A stretch of 64,000 nucleotides of DNA from Limnoperna fortunei (Eukaryota; Mollusca; Bivalvia; Mytilida; Modiolidae): assembly GCA_944474755.1 (NCBI GenBank), contig OX104123.1:17612275-17676274 (forward strand), in the 5' to 3' direction. Both the position numbers and the translations under genes were made by a program. This document shows, piece after piece, positions 43,833-55,416 of this stretch. The notes under the pieces are model-generated. The model was not told where the DNA came from and made no database searches. It worked only from the letters and a program-made list of their open reading frames with translations. How positions within the stretch are numbered: the first letter of the stretch is position 1; every line of letters starts with the position of its first letter.

Positions 43833-45453
43833 CTTTTATCTCTGCTGAATGAGTGGAGAAATTTTCTTTGCTGTTCTTTACTTGATCTCGATAATAATCT
43901 CGCTATGTTTTGGCATTTTGAACATGGCTTTTGTATTCCACTAATAGAATTTCCTTCTCTTCTTCTGTCAAACAACCACTGTTTGATATTTTGGCTCCAT
44001 ACATTTGACAAGTACCACAAAGGTCTGCATGGTTTTGTTATGGTAATATGTGGACATAGCTCATTCCAAACTCTTTGAAATGTTCTGAAGCTAACACTTC
44101 GATACGGCAATTCAACAGCCAATTTTTCATTTAGTTCATGAATGTCTGCACATGATTTATCAGATGGCAGTAAAAGTACTTGAGAGTTTTTGTAATTTGG
44201 AAGTCTACCGGGTAGGGGTAACGCATTGTCTCTAGCATACTGACATAAAAACGTTTTGATATGCTCTGAATCCATAAAAGTTAAAGCATGTTTTTGTTGT
44301 TTTCCAGAGTTTCCATGTGTTCTTGGTTGTAAGCCATCTATATCCAAAGATTTTGCTATACTTAATAATTTTTTTTCTCTATACCATGTGCAAAGCAAAA
44401 TGTTTGACGACAAACTCTCATGCCATTAAAATAAAATTCTTGATGAGGGCGTTCCCTTTCTTTTATTTTGTGCTTTTTTGACGTTGTCAGTTCACCAGAT
44501 CTTCTGTGCAAAAACAATTCTGTTTTTATGGTTAAATCTAAATCATTTCTAGACAGTTCTTTACAGTGTTCCCTAAATTCCAAAACCTTATCAAAGTCAA
44601 CTATTGTTGAACAGGGCTCTCCATAAAATTCCTTGCACCCACATGTGTCATTCCTAAATTTGGCTTGATCTGTATATTCTTTTAAGTCATAATCTGAAGG
44701 TTCAATATAAACAGCCCCGTGCGGGATCCGGGTGGCTAAAAGAATAGACCGCAGTCGCGCTAGCTTGTCGTAAAAAGCGACTAAATAGCGCCCAGTACCC
44801 TGACCGGCGTGTCAGGTCGGTTTGCCTAAAGACCGACTGGGATGTGTGCCCAGGTGGTTGAATGGGGTACCCCTGGCAAGCTGGGGTTGTCAGGCCATAA
44901 TACGGAAAACCTGACCGCAAACCATATTAGTGCACCGTGTTGGGAAAAATGCCACGTTCCTCGCACGTTAAAGAACGCTGCTGTAGTATTCGCTATGAGT
45001 AGGGATTTCGATCCCGCTACAGGAGGCTAAATTGCCCGACTCTATCCATCCTCCCATTTGCCAGTGGCAATCTAAAATCCGTTACCCCTATTTTTCCTTG
45101 TGTCCCATCCCATTTTCATTCATTATCATTTCATGTTCATTTTATCATCCATTTCATGTTCATCGCCTGAATATAGCTGAAATATTGCTGCTCGGGCGTT
45201 AAACACCATTAATCAATCAATCAATCAATCAATCAATATAAACATGATCTTTAGAGTCTGGATCGGAATCATAATTTAAACTCTCTGTCTGTGTGTCACT
45301 GCCACTGCCGACAGTTTCATCCTCGTTTTCAAATTCTAGAACTGATGAATTAAAATATAAATCATCTACATTATTGAGTTCACTTATAAATTCTTCGTCT
45401 TGGTTATCAGTGTATTCTGTTGGGATTGAACTTACCTGGCTTTCTTGGCTCAT
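43833..45453 (-). pseudogene. Exon 1 of the DNCxGQNKN-family gene
   Basis: Starts MSQESQVSSIPTEY with an Asp/Glu/Ser-rich head. SINE-1a splits codons in DHVYI|EPSDYD; the frame resumes exactly once the SINE and one TSD copy are discounted. After HGIEKK an A8 run shifts frame. A second shift follows ITITKP, after which ADLCGTCQMYG and EEEKEILLVEYKSHV read in the new frame, with one in-frame TAG. Donor is AAAAG|gtattg, phase 1, which joins in frame to exon 2. Confidence 0.82.
44714..45232 (+). mobile_element. Complete SINE-1a inside a coding exon
   Basis: Head GCCCCGTGCGGGATCCGGGT, body and CGCC/GGCG tail hairpin (45164-45167 and 45195-45198) match 19004-19506 closely. A 12-bp TSD TCAATATAAACA flanks it (44702-44713 and 45233-45244). 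High identity to the other copy points to recent activity. Confidence 0.92.
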
Positions 45454-45741
45454 TTAATCAAAGCGAACGGAGAAAATGAAATTTGTACACATCCCGCTCA
45501 AATATACAATATGTAATTATCTCCCATGGAACACATTAAATACCGATTGTAGACGGTTTTCATAACGTTAGCGATAGCTTGACATATTATAAGTCTTTGT
45601 ATCAGAAGTATTTACATGCACATAAATTTATTATACTAGCAGGTGCGTGACAGAATTTATGACGTCGACTTTGATTGTCATTTTCTCGAAATGACGTCAT
45701 GCCTCATCAGGTCCCATTTTCCCAGACGTGGTCACATATAT
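45454..45741. promoter_or_regulatory. Upstream region of the decayed gene
   Basis: AT-rich sequence directly 5' of the minus-strand start codon; any promoter of that gene would be here. No TATA box or initiator stands out. Contains an imperfect CATTTTCTCGAAATG palindrome near 45680. Confidence 0.25.
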
Positions 45742-45880
45742 TGATTGATTGGATGTCTGCTTTACGTCCAGCGAGCAGTATTTCAGCTATATTCAGGACG
45801 GGAACAAGTTAACAAACAATAAACACGGGTACGCGCTTGGCTGCTCTGTGGGGCGAGCACTGGGAACCCTCCCAGTGTAA
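45742..45880 (-). mobile_element. SINE-1b remnant, reverse
   Basis: Tail hairpin with stem CGTCC/GGACG (TTACGTCCAGCGAGCAGTAT) and the head piece GGCTGCTCTGTGGGGCGAGC are present, but the central body is missing. Confidence 0.7.
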
Positions 45881-46040
45881 AAATATAAAATACGACAAGA
45901 AAAAAACGGAATTAACTTTATGTTAATTTACACAGCTGTTCTGAGTTTTACGATTTTGAAATACGAGTAACAAATAAAGAGCTGGTTTTTTAAATAAAAT
46001 AAATCTTAAAAATCAACTCATGTTTTATTATAGTATTAAC

Positions 46041-46210
46041 AAATGGGTGTTTTCATAATGGCCCTGTTATACATGTATGTTCAAGGTCTGCAATAATGGC
46101 CCTGAGGTTTTTGCAATAGCGCGTGGTAACGCTGATGGCCATTACAGACTCCGAGGGCCATTATTGCAGACCTAGAACGTATAACAGGGCCATTATGAAA
46201 ACACCCATTT
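46041..46210. mobile_element. 170-bp foldback MITE
   Basis: Arms AAATGGGTGTTTTCATAATG and CATTATGAAAACACCCATTT begin a long inverted repeat that continues through GGCCCTGTTATAC/GTATAACAGGGCC and AGGTCTGCAATAATGGCCCT/AGGGCCATTATTGCAGACCT. The loop is about 45 bases. Flanks are AT-rich without a clear duplication. Confidence 0.85.
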
Positions 46211-46267
46211 CTTAATACTTTTATTAACCAAATGACCATTAACTGAAATATACCAGGTACACCCACC

Positions 46268-47140
46268 AACCAGAGGCTCTTAAGAGCCTGTATCGCTCAC
46301 CTGATTTTATAGGCAATGAAGATGGTAAAGTAAATCTTGTAATTTTCAATAAACTTTAAATTGGACCATCCAAACAATATTACTAGAAAGCTTTGTTTCA
46401 TTGGTTAACCGGTTGTATAGAGAAGATTTTTTTTATTTGCCCATAGGGTCCTATGTTAAACTAAGTCCTGCGGCGGTGGCGGCCATTTTGAATTTCCAAT
46501 TGCCATAAAAAACAAACTTTTTAAAGGACCATCCAAACAATATTGCTAGTAAGTTTTTGTTCCCATTGATTAACCAGTTTCAGAGAAGAAGCCTTTAAAA
46601 ACATTTTCCCATAGGGTCCTATGTTAAACTAAGTCCTGCGGTAGCGGCCATTTTGAATTTCCAATTGCCATAAAAAACATAAACTTTATAGAGGACCATC
46701 CAAACAATATTGCTAGTAAGTTTTTGTTTCCATTGATTAACCGGTTTCAGAGTAGAAGCCTTTAAAAACTTTTTCCCATAGGGTCCTATGTTAAACTAAG
46801 TCCTGCGGTAGCGGCCATTTTGAATTTACAATTGCCATAAAAAACATAAACTTTATAGAGGACCATCCAAACAATATTGCTAGTAAGTTTTGTTTTGATT
46901 GGTTAAACGGTTTCAGAGAAGAAGCCCTTTTAAACTTTTTTCCCATAGGGTCCTATGTTAAACTAAGTCTTGAGGTGGCGGCCATATTGGTTTACCAATC
47001 AAAATAAAAAACACAAACTTTGTAAAGGTCCATCCAATGAACATTATGGCCAAGTTTGGTTTCAATTAGCCAAGTGGTTTCAGAGAAGAAGATTAAAATG
47101 TAAAATGTTTACAGACGCCGACGACGACGCCGACGGACGC
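46268..47140 (+). mobile_element. Tandem-core element, 3' end lost
   Basis: Has the left palindrome AGGCTCTTAAGAGCCT and four or so 167-bp-type units, and runs into the GACGAC stretch up to GACGGACGC. There it abuts LINE-A coding sequence instead of the usual hairpin end. The junction is a recombination or deletion point. Confidence 0.82.
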
Positions 47141-47868
47141 ATTTCAATTAAAACGCAGACAATCATCACCTGGCCTTTTGACAAACAGGAACCTTCAACA
47201 GTTACAACAGACAAAATCATTAAATCTTCATCTTCTCAAACTGCTACGTCTTCAGCACCCTCTCAATCCCTAACCAATTCTTCAAGCAGCCCCCCCAAAA
47301 ATACCAACTCCAATTTAAATTCTTATAACTCGAATCAAAAAGTAGATCGTACGCCAAAACTGCTGCGGGATCCCATTAAGGTCCACAACAGGTTTGGAAG
47401 TCTAGATCATCTAGCCACTACTATCTGAGGCCATCCCATGGATAAACACTCCCAGATACTGGATCTAAAAGTAGATCCCCCAGCAGAAACCAGCGGAATA
47501 GCTCCCCCAAAACTGTCAACTATTCCCCTATTCGCAGACCATAATGGTAAAATAAAACAATGGAATTGTCGAGGTCTTAAGATTAATTTTCTTGAAATTA
47601 CATTAGTTCAAGCCTTTTTTCCTGTTGCATTTTGACTCCAAGAATCCCACCAAAAACATATCGTTAAAAAAACTACTCTATATACAGCACATATGTAGAC
47701 GAGAATGATAGAGCTGCTGGCGGCTCTACCATTCTTGTTAAAGATCAAATTATACATAGCCCTGTAGATCTCAACACTGGTCTTCAGGCGGTTGCTGTTA
47801 GAATATCTTTAGACAAAACAATTACTTTCTGCTCTGTGTATATCCTTCCGAATTATTCACTGAATTTA
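47141..47868 (+). mobile_element. LINE-A internal fragment
   Basis: Encodes the ORF1 tail (TQTIITWPFDKQEPS, SSSSPPKNT, DRTPKLL, HNRFGSLDHLA) and the ORF2 start (QWNCRGLKINFLEITLV) with several stops and shifts. It corresponds to about 24283-24640 plus 25835-26240 of LINE-A, without the TIR transposon, so it provides the empty site. Both of its ends are abrupt. Confidence 0.85.
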
Positions 47869-47960
47869 ACATATGTTTATTTCATATTCTGATTTGTTTG
47901 TAGGCTTCAGATATAATAAATCCAAAAAAATCTGTACGAAGAGTACTTTCACTTTTCCTC

Positions 47961-48804
47961 TACAGCAAGGAAATCCCTAGCCGTCAAAATACTGGAAGCG
48001 TTATCTAGTCCAGAGGTATTGAATGCCATCATTCCCGCGCTTGCAGATAAAATTACTGAGTCATTATCTGCAAACATAGAAGAAGAGGTTCAAAAAAGAG
48101 TAGCCCAAAAACTAAAGCCCCTCAATTAACAAATAGAAACCCAGAACAAATAATTGAACAACAGGGCCAGAAAATTACTAGACAATATATTGATATAGCA
48201 GCATTTCAAAAATCAGCAGAGGGTCAAATACGAACAGTCAGACAACAGTCAAAACGATATAGATTATCTAAACAGAAGGACAAACGAACTAGAATTTCGA
48301 ATTGAAAACCAGGAACAGTACTCACGACATACGAGTACCAGTTGATGGGAGAGGTAAGATCATCTACCCTGTAGACACCGACCAGCTGGTGCTTAATATC
48401 ATCAACCAAAAACTCAACCGTGAAGACATCACCATCAATGATATCGGCCGATCCCATGTCATCGGGAAAGTTAAAGATGGAAAATCACAAATTATCGTCC
48501 ATTCTTATCTTACCGCACCAGGCATCGTGTTTATTCGTCTAAGAAACAACTTAAAGGGGAAGCTCATGGACATTACATCACTGAAAACATAACAAAATAT
48601 AGAACAACTTTGATATAACAACTCTCTAAACTCAAGTTCGACAAACAAATTGAATCCTACTGGACATTTGACGGCCGCATATTTGCCAAGAAAACTGAAC
48701 GCAGTCGAAAAATGATCATCAAAGACAAATATGACATTAAAGACCTATTCAATTCCACAGAACAACCTAGACAAGAACTTGACTCATCCAATGCTACTGA
48801 CTAG
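47961..48804 (+). pseudogene. LINE-B ORF1, coiled-coil RNA-binding type
   Basis: Segments in shifting frames: KILEALSSPEVLNAIIPALA, KITESLSANIEEEVQKRVAQ (helical, heptad-like), NDIDYLNRRTNELEFRIENQ, EQYSRHTSIRVPVDG, then an RRM-like part (DTDQLVLNIINQKLNREDIT, GRSHVIGKVKDGKSQIIV) and ESYWTFDGRIFAKK near the end. The order is coiled coil, RRM-like, C-terminal domain, as in L1-type ORF1 proteins that bind LINE RNA as trimers. Several stops. Confidence 0.75.
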
Positions 48805-49892
48805 GCCGAAGCTATGGCTAGCAACATCGTTGGCTGAACAATCATTTGTTGTTTAACTATGTAAATTCCTTACTTCTGTTCACATAATGTTCTAATATAA
48901 TGTTTAAAACAGAACTTAAATGTTTACAATAGTATTCAAAATAGTGTTATGATTTAATACAGTACGTCACTTTCCTTTAGTTATTTAAATTGTTAAACCT
49001 GTTTCCCCTGATCATGTTCAGTATTAAAACATGTGCCGTTTATTTAACTATTGAATAAACCAGTCATTTAACAAATCAAAAATCGAAATAATACATAATT
49101 CTTGAAACTTTCATTGATACTGTTAATTATACAAAAAACATCGAATCTCTTAATATTAAGTATCGCGGATGTCCAAAGTTGCATTGTTTGAAAATAAATA
49201 CTATTACTTATCATTATTTATTTGATTTGCTTCTCTTTAATGTCATTTTACAAGAAAGCCTATAAACAAGTACATATCTTATTTATATCTTTGAGTGGAT
49301 TGCTGCTAGACCTGCTTAACTACAACACATGCTCGGAGCCTCTGATCTTGTAGTTTATCAGACCTATCAATCAACACAAACAAATATACGAACAAGAAAA
49401 AATTATATATTATGTATGAAGTATACAAGTAATTAACTATTTTATACTGATATTATATGTTATGTAACAAAAGAATATGCCTACATAACGTAATCATAGA
49501 CGCACATTGTTTGTAACATTTATTGTTACCCAATACTTTTTCTCCATAGAATACCATACCAACATCCATATATATGTACATGTTCTTGTCCATAATTGAG
49601 AAAGTCCACCCTTTCTTATTTTTGTTGTATATATTCTTGCCTTTTTGTTTGTCACCTCTTACAAGTGCTGATTATATGATGTCCGTCCTACTACAATTCC
49701 GTGACCTGTGGCCCCCCGTATGCTCAGTGATCTCTATCGTTTTCCTCTTACCAGATCAATAGTGATTTAATGCAATATCGGGTGGCCATTGGTCGATTTA
49801 ATTTTGTAAAGATTAAGCAACATGGATCGTTTAAGCAAATATCAATCCAATTTTGAAATATTCCAGATAAACCTTAAATGTAGCTTACATGT
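48805..49892. other. LINE-B inter-ORF spacer
   Basis: About 1.1 kb of AT-rich sequence between ORF1 and ORF2 with no recognisable coding. Such a long spacer is unusual for CR1-like LINEs, so a secondary insertion may hide here, but no termini were found. Confidence 0.4.
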
Positions 49893-49976
49893 ATGGCACT
49901 TACCGTTCTTCAGTCATCAGTTCCTAAAATTGACGCTGTTTTTCTGCTGTTTGTACTTCACTTCATTCTTATTATA

Positions 49977-50003
49977 GGAAATGTAGAGCAAAACACAGGT
50001 CCT
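49977..50003 (+). other. 2A-like ribosome-skipping motif, degenerate
   Basis: Codons read G-N-V-E-Q-N-T-G-P in the frame of the ATG at 49893, at residues 29-37. The canonical 2A end is D-V/I-E-x-N-P-G-P; here D is N and the first P is T, so skipping is probably lost in this copy. 2A-like peptides at the start of ORF2 are known in some CR1/L2-type LINEs. Confidence 0.7.
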
Positions 50004-51847
50004 TCATTTCTTGTGGAAGACAATGAAAGGTATAGTATCCATGTGTAATTTTAATATACGCAGTATACGGAAAAAACTTGAATTCATTAATAATATATTT
50101 GATGTTTTAGTTCTTACAGAAACACACTTAAGTCCCAATATTCCTAATGAAAAAATCCTAATTGATAGTTTCTCAACAAATATAATTCGTAAAAATCGTA
50201 ACATTTACGGAGCAGACCTTATTACTTATAGCAAGGATCACTTAACCGTTTACTGGAACTTGAAAATGACACCGATGAAACTATATGGGTAGAACTTCTC
50301 GGAAGGGGAATAAAAATCCTTCTATGTGCGGCCTGTAAACCACCGCTGACTGACTAGGCGACAATCTCGTGGTGACGGGCGATCTGAATTGTGATCTACT
50401 TCAAGCCAATAACAACAAACTGAAAGAGACTATAAACCTTTTTAACTTAAAAAAATATTATTTTAAAACCAACCAGAGTTACCGACACATCCACAACTCT
50501 ACTTGATCCGATTATAATAAGTGAATCACTTTCCTTTTATTATGCCGATGTCCTAGATACACCAAGTGAGGTGTCCGACCACAAAGCATGTTTATGTTTT
50601 ATTAAATGTCCAAACAAGGTCAAATGTACTTTTAAGCGTGATGTTTGGATATATGCGCAAACGAATAAACAAAGATTCGAAAATCTGCTTGATGAAACTG
50701 ACTGGCATGAATTATTACCGGATGATGTGGATATTGATGAATCGTGTCAAGTGTTTACTGATAAACTCTTAAACATTGCGAAAGAATTTATACCAACTAA
50801 ATCGGTTACCGTGCGCAAGGGAGATAAGCCTTGGTTTACAAATGAACTTGTACGCGAAATGCGAAAAAGGGACCGGTATCGTAAATCTGCTCTACAATAA
50901 AAAAAGTGATAGGGATGTTCTGAGGTACAAACAGCAGAGAAACAGGGTTAATAATCTAAAGAAAATAGCGAAAGAAAAGTTTGAGCAAAATTTAGATAAC
51001 TTAATACTTGAAAATGCATCTACACCCAGAACATATTGGAAACTTATGAAAATGCTTCTAAAATCCTATAAAGGATCGACGGATATTCCCCGCTAAGGGA
51101 TATAACACTCGGTACAGTAACTGAAAATTATGTTTATAAAGAAACTTAAAAATGTGAAGTGCTGAATAAATATTTTTGATCCATTTCTAAGGTCGATGCC
51201 TAAAACCAACTTCCACCACCAGTCGATCAATGAACAGAACATTTTATTGATAGTATTAAAATAGAACAAAGTGAAATTGTTGATATCTTAAAAATTTTAA
51301 AACCAAATAAGGCATCGGGTCGAGATATCATAAGCCATAGGATGCTAAAAATATGTCCTCAAAAAGTCTCGGTACCTCTGCAAATATTGTTTAACAAATC
51401 GCTTCGACAATGTAAGTTTCCATCTAATTGGAAAATTGCATCAGTGGTTCCTATCTTCAAGAAAGGTGACCAGTCTCTGCAATCTAATTATCGTCCTATG
51501 GATGGAAAGGATTGTTCACAAACATGTCTACAACCATTTTTTTTTCTAACAATCTTTTATATGAATATCAATCAGGTTTCATTCCAAAATGCTCTAAGGT
51601 TCATCAACTGCTTGAAATGTATAACTGTATACTTAACTTACTAGAGAAGAAAGAAATTAACTGGCATGATGGTCTCTTGAAGAAACTTGAAGCATATGGA
51701 ATAAAAAATAATCTCTATCTGTGGCTTGAAAGCTATCTGAAAGCAAGAAAACAAAAAGTTGGTATACACTCGTCTGAGCCACCCTTAAATAATATAACAG
51801 CTGGTGTACCACAAGGATCCGCCTTAGGACACTTATTGATTATTATA

Positions 51848-51989
51848 TATATATTAATGACATTGCACTTAGATTAAAATCTTTATGTAGGCTATTTGCT
51901 GATGACACATCGTTTAACTATATATTAATGACATTGCACTTGGATTAAAATCTGTATGTAGGCTATTTGCTGATGACACATCGTTTAAC
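51848..51989 (+). repeat. 71-bp tandem duplication across RT active site
   Basis: Two adjacent units start at 51848 and 51919. Each contains TTTGCTGATGACACATCGTT (FADDTS). Units differ at a few positions, so the duplication is not brand new. 71 is not a multiple of 3, so it also shifts the frame. Confidence 0.9.
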
Positions 51990-53091
51990 TATTCCCATCA
52001 TGACCGAGAACACATTAAAACTGTTATTGATCATGATTTGCACGAGTTGGATGATTGGTAAAAAAAATGGCAAATGTCCTTTAACACAAACAAAACTGAA
52101 ATTGTCATCGTTTCGAACTCGGATGTAAATGATATAAATTTTAATCTAGATGATATTCCTATTCCTATATCCGATAGTCATAAACACCTGGGCGTAACAT
52201 TTAGCAGTGATGCTAATTGGAACACCCACGTTGAAAACATCGTAAAAAGTGTCTCAAAACACCTGAACGTGCTCAGAAAACTTAAATATCAGGTAAGTCG
52301 TAATTTTGAAAAGTTATATCTAGTATTTATTCCAAAAACAATAAGGCAGTGGAATAATATTGATCTAAGTGTTCGGAAAGCACACTCTTTTGGTGCCTTC
52401 AAGAATGCATTGAAAGCATCCGGTCCAACCAGTTTAGAAGTGCCAAAACATTTTTCATATGGTCCCCGAAAACTCAATATAATTTTAGCACAACTTAGAT
52501 GCTCTGCCTTCTTTCTTAATTATGAATTTTTTTAGAGCAAACCATGTTACTAACCCTACTTGCAGATGCGGTGCTCCTATCGAAAACAAACAACATTACG
52601 TTTTTTGTCTGTCCTATATATAACAATGACAGAATTCAAATGTTAAATAACCTAACTTGGCTTCCGAATGGAATAAACATTGATATCAATACGCTTACCC
52701 AAGGAAGTAAAGATCTATCCTATGATGAAAATATTCTCATTTTTAGAAATGTTTTTGAGTTTATTAAACGATCCAAAAGATTTACAATTACTTAATTTTT
52801 CCAAGTGGACAATCATCTCATCACCACTTTGTCTTTTTCTCTCTCTTTTTCTTTTTGCGAAATTTCATTATTTTGTATACTTCTATTTTTGTTTATATTT
52901 GTGTGTAGCTGGTAAATTTTTTTTCTATTTCGTTTAAAATGCACGATCTTGTACCTTATTATTATATATTTCACTGTAATGTCTATTATTGTATTGAGTA
53001 GAGGACTCTGTAATTATTAATTTACTTGTGTCCAATCCATTTTGTTCTATTACAAATAAAATATGTTTAAACTAAACTAAACTTTCACTGT

Positions 53092-54035
53092 CAAATGGCC
53101 AGGAAATTGAAGGGCCCCAATGTACGGTCAAGTTGTGGCGGGAAAAGACTGATTTGGAGATTCCAAATGATGAAGTGGAAGTCATCATTACAAACTGTTA
53201 AGAGATGGAGTTTAGAAGCAAAAAAGAATTAAACAGCACCCCATTCACAATTATCAAGGTATACATACATATAATCAATGAATCAGTATTTTGAAGTTAT
53301 ATTATTCTTGTCTTGTACTTAAAAAGAATTTGAACAAATCTCTGTTAACCAACCTCACGAGGAAATTAAAATATATAAGACATGTGAACAACAAATTGCA
53401 AATCATAAAATGAACCACTGTTTGTTTTCAAGACCAAATTTTTTTCCAGATCAATGCACCAAGAAAGGTTGTGGCACTGATGTCGAGGCTGCAATTTTTG
53501 ACAGGTAAAATATGTTCATACAATGTAGATATGAAAATCAGTCTGGCATTTGTTTAGGTTAAACCGTTTTTCAACATGCTTACTTCATTCTCAAAATGAT
53601 AGCAACTTCAGAGCAATAAAAAAACCATATCCTAACAACAAAGGAGATATTTTGAAACTATTAAAATGTCAATATCCTCACATGTACCATTGTTATAATT
53701 TACTCAAAGTAGGTTGTCCAAATGAAAATCCACACCCTTTTGAAAGGATACACGCTAAATAAACCAGTCAAGTATTAAGTATAATATTTTCTATGACCTG
53801 GCATGGCATAGTGGGTCGGGTCAAATACATAATTTTCATTGCAAAATTGATGTTGTCCAAATATGTTTTTTTACTCATAACCATATAATCTTGTAGAAAT
53901 GATATATGTATTGTACTAAAGGATACACCTTTGAAAATAACAGAAGAAGAAATGGTGAAAATATTTCCAAACATGATATTTCAAGCGGGGCATTGTAATA
54001 ACATGTACTCTAGAAGGTGGCAAGGTTATTTCAGT
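53092..54035 (+). pseudogene. Candidate multi-exon gene fragment, unrecognised
   Basis: Possible exons: about 53092-53258 (NGQEIEGPQCTVKLWREKTD, donor ATCAAG|gtatac, in-frame TAA), 53450-53504 (DQCTKKGCGTDVEAAIFDR, acceptor tttccag, donor GACAG|gtaaaa), 53558-53762 (RFSTCLLHSQND, KKPYPNNKGDILKLLKCQYP) and 53897-54035 (KITEEEMVKIFPNMIFQAGH, donor TTCAGT|gtaagt). The second and third join in phase (DR|LNRFS). I do not recognise the family. It may be a host gene disrupted by LINE-B, or another transposon-derived gene. Confidence 0.4.
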
Positions 54036-55416
54036 GTAAGTTGTTCATGTAATTGTTGTATATAATAAGTTAGGCTTAGGCCACAACAATAAATTTTAAG
54101 GTTCTCGTGACAAATTTTTCTAAATTGGAAGGTGGGAGGCTTGTTTTTTTTAATCATTTAATTAGTCTAAAATCAGAGGAGGGAGACATTTTTTATATTT
54201 TGATCTTGCACGAAATGTAACTGGTAAAGCTTTGGCTAGACATAACGAACAATATTAATCTTAAAAAGTTGTACATGTATATGAAATGTATTTAAAGCTA
54301 AATCCAATTAACCACTTTCCAATTGTCACTGTTTATGGGTTCATGTGACGCGAGTTATAGTATAGTAGATTTGGGCGCACAGGGAAGAAAGGGAACCCTG
54401 TACCCTGTGTAGTCAACTCCTACAGCTTTGAACCCTGATCCCTAAGGCTAAAACTTGACAGAAAGATTGCACAAATATTGAATAAACAGAAATTTTCCGC
54501 ACTTTTAAGCTATAATTTTGTGCAAATTTTAAAAAAGGGTGTACCAATTTTGTGTAATCAACTCCAGCTCTAACCCAAGATCAGTGCAACTTTTTACAAA
54601 GATTGCACACATTCTAAAGTTGTGCACCTGATCTTGTTCAATGAATGTTATCCCATTTTTCTAGACATGGCCATGGGGACATCTTTCAGGAAATTTAATT
54701 TTTTACACAAGCCCAAAACTAAGTTACTAATTGTAAACGATTCGCCGTTTAATAAGGCACTTGCTTTGCAAAATCGTCATTTCAGACTCGTTACGTGATA
54801 TTTTTTTTACATTCTTGATCTATTCGCGTTGTCGTTGTATTCTTTTACTATCTAACGCTTGTCAGCACTATACTCTTATAGAAGATATTATACGAGTAAG
54901 CAAATTAATCCAATCTTGCCGAATGCATTGGCAGGAAACTATGAAACAGATCGGATCGGATTAATTTTTTTTGTAAGGAAACCACCGCATTTCCGGATGT
55001 TTTCTTTATTGACAAGACAATAAAATCGGCAATTCGGTGGGGTGAAAACACATACCCGCGGGCCTGAGAACCGTAAATTTGATTTTATATGGCCTTATGA
55101 TCTATAGACCAATTCTAAAACCAGCATTATGTGGCAATATAATATCGCACAATGAAGAAAACATGGTTTAAGCAACAACACTTACTATACTGTACCGGAT
55201 GTGGTTAGCACTGAGTAGCTGCTCCCACTTGTGTAAGTGAATTTTTGTTAGTTTTGCAGTTTGCATTGAACTTTAAAAGGAACTGTTTTTGCACAGCGGC
55301 AAACAATCAACAGGTTAATCTAACAGAAACAAAACCTTTCAATAACATCGAATTTTTAAGCAACTAAAGAAATGCATAAACATTGTTTACTATCGATTTA
55401 AAAATATCCAACGGCC
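54036..55416. other. No gene seen
   Basis: AT-rich to mixed sequence with no recognisable domain or repeat. The left edge of LINE-C lies somewhere in its right part. Confidence 0.4.

Larger units (their letters stand above)
33561..45453 (-). pseudogene. Decayed five-exon DNCxGQNKN-family gene (DUF7869-like)
   Basis: Five exons with consistent phases read from Met at 45453 to TAA at 33561. Landmarks: acidic N-terminus, LPGRLPNYKNSQVLLLPS, ADLCGTCQ, QTTFHYSWDYAQQVHYPHH, GPIYFKTPRKCDVFGIC, YLIDE, HFDNCSGQNKNN, WRVMTG, IAGHTKFEPDW, then TPARQWYLYDKIRPFC. These match an uncharacterised multi-copy metazoan family that I associate with DUF7869. Its function is unknown; the conserved acidic residues and copy number would fit a transposase-derived enzyme, which is speculation. 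Defects: SINE in exon 1, an A8-run frameshift near 44366, a frameshift near 44030, TAG for a codon in NAKT*RDYY near 43906, and a tandem-core element in the last exon. A DIRS element and a SINE sit in introns. Confidence 0.85.
49893..52795 (+). pseudogene. LINE-B ORF2: endonuclease, RT
   Basis: Starts MALTVLQSSVPKIDAVFLLF, a hydrophobic leader, then the 2A-like GNVEQNTGP. A one-base shift follows before the endonuclease: CNFNIRSIRKKLEFINN, VLVLTETHLSP, VTGDLNCDLLQANNN, TLLDPIIISES, EVSDHKACLCF. Then DKPWFTNELVREMRKRDRYR and RT (FPSNWKIASVVPIFKKGDQ, SNYRPM, ITAGVPQGSALGHLL, LFADDTSFN). After SNYRPM about 15 codons are lost. The FADD segment is tandemly duplicated by 71 bp, and a deletion joins EKLYLVFI to PKTIRQWNN. 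C-terminus RCGAPIENKQHYVFVCPIYN is a CxCG...H...CP motif. Confidence 0.82.
47930..53085 (+). mobile_element. LINE-B, decayed CR1-like LINE with 2A-like start
   Basis: Two ORFs separated by about 1.1 kb of AT-rich sequence, a 3' UTR ending near CAAATAAAATATGTTTAAAC, and a TAAAC short repeat as the terminal tail. ORF1 is L1-ORF1p-like; ORF2 has APE endonuclease, RT and a C-terminal Cys/His motif. Many frameshifts, one internal deletion and one internal duplication show that it is old. The 5' edge near 47930 is approximate. Confidence 0.82.
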
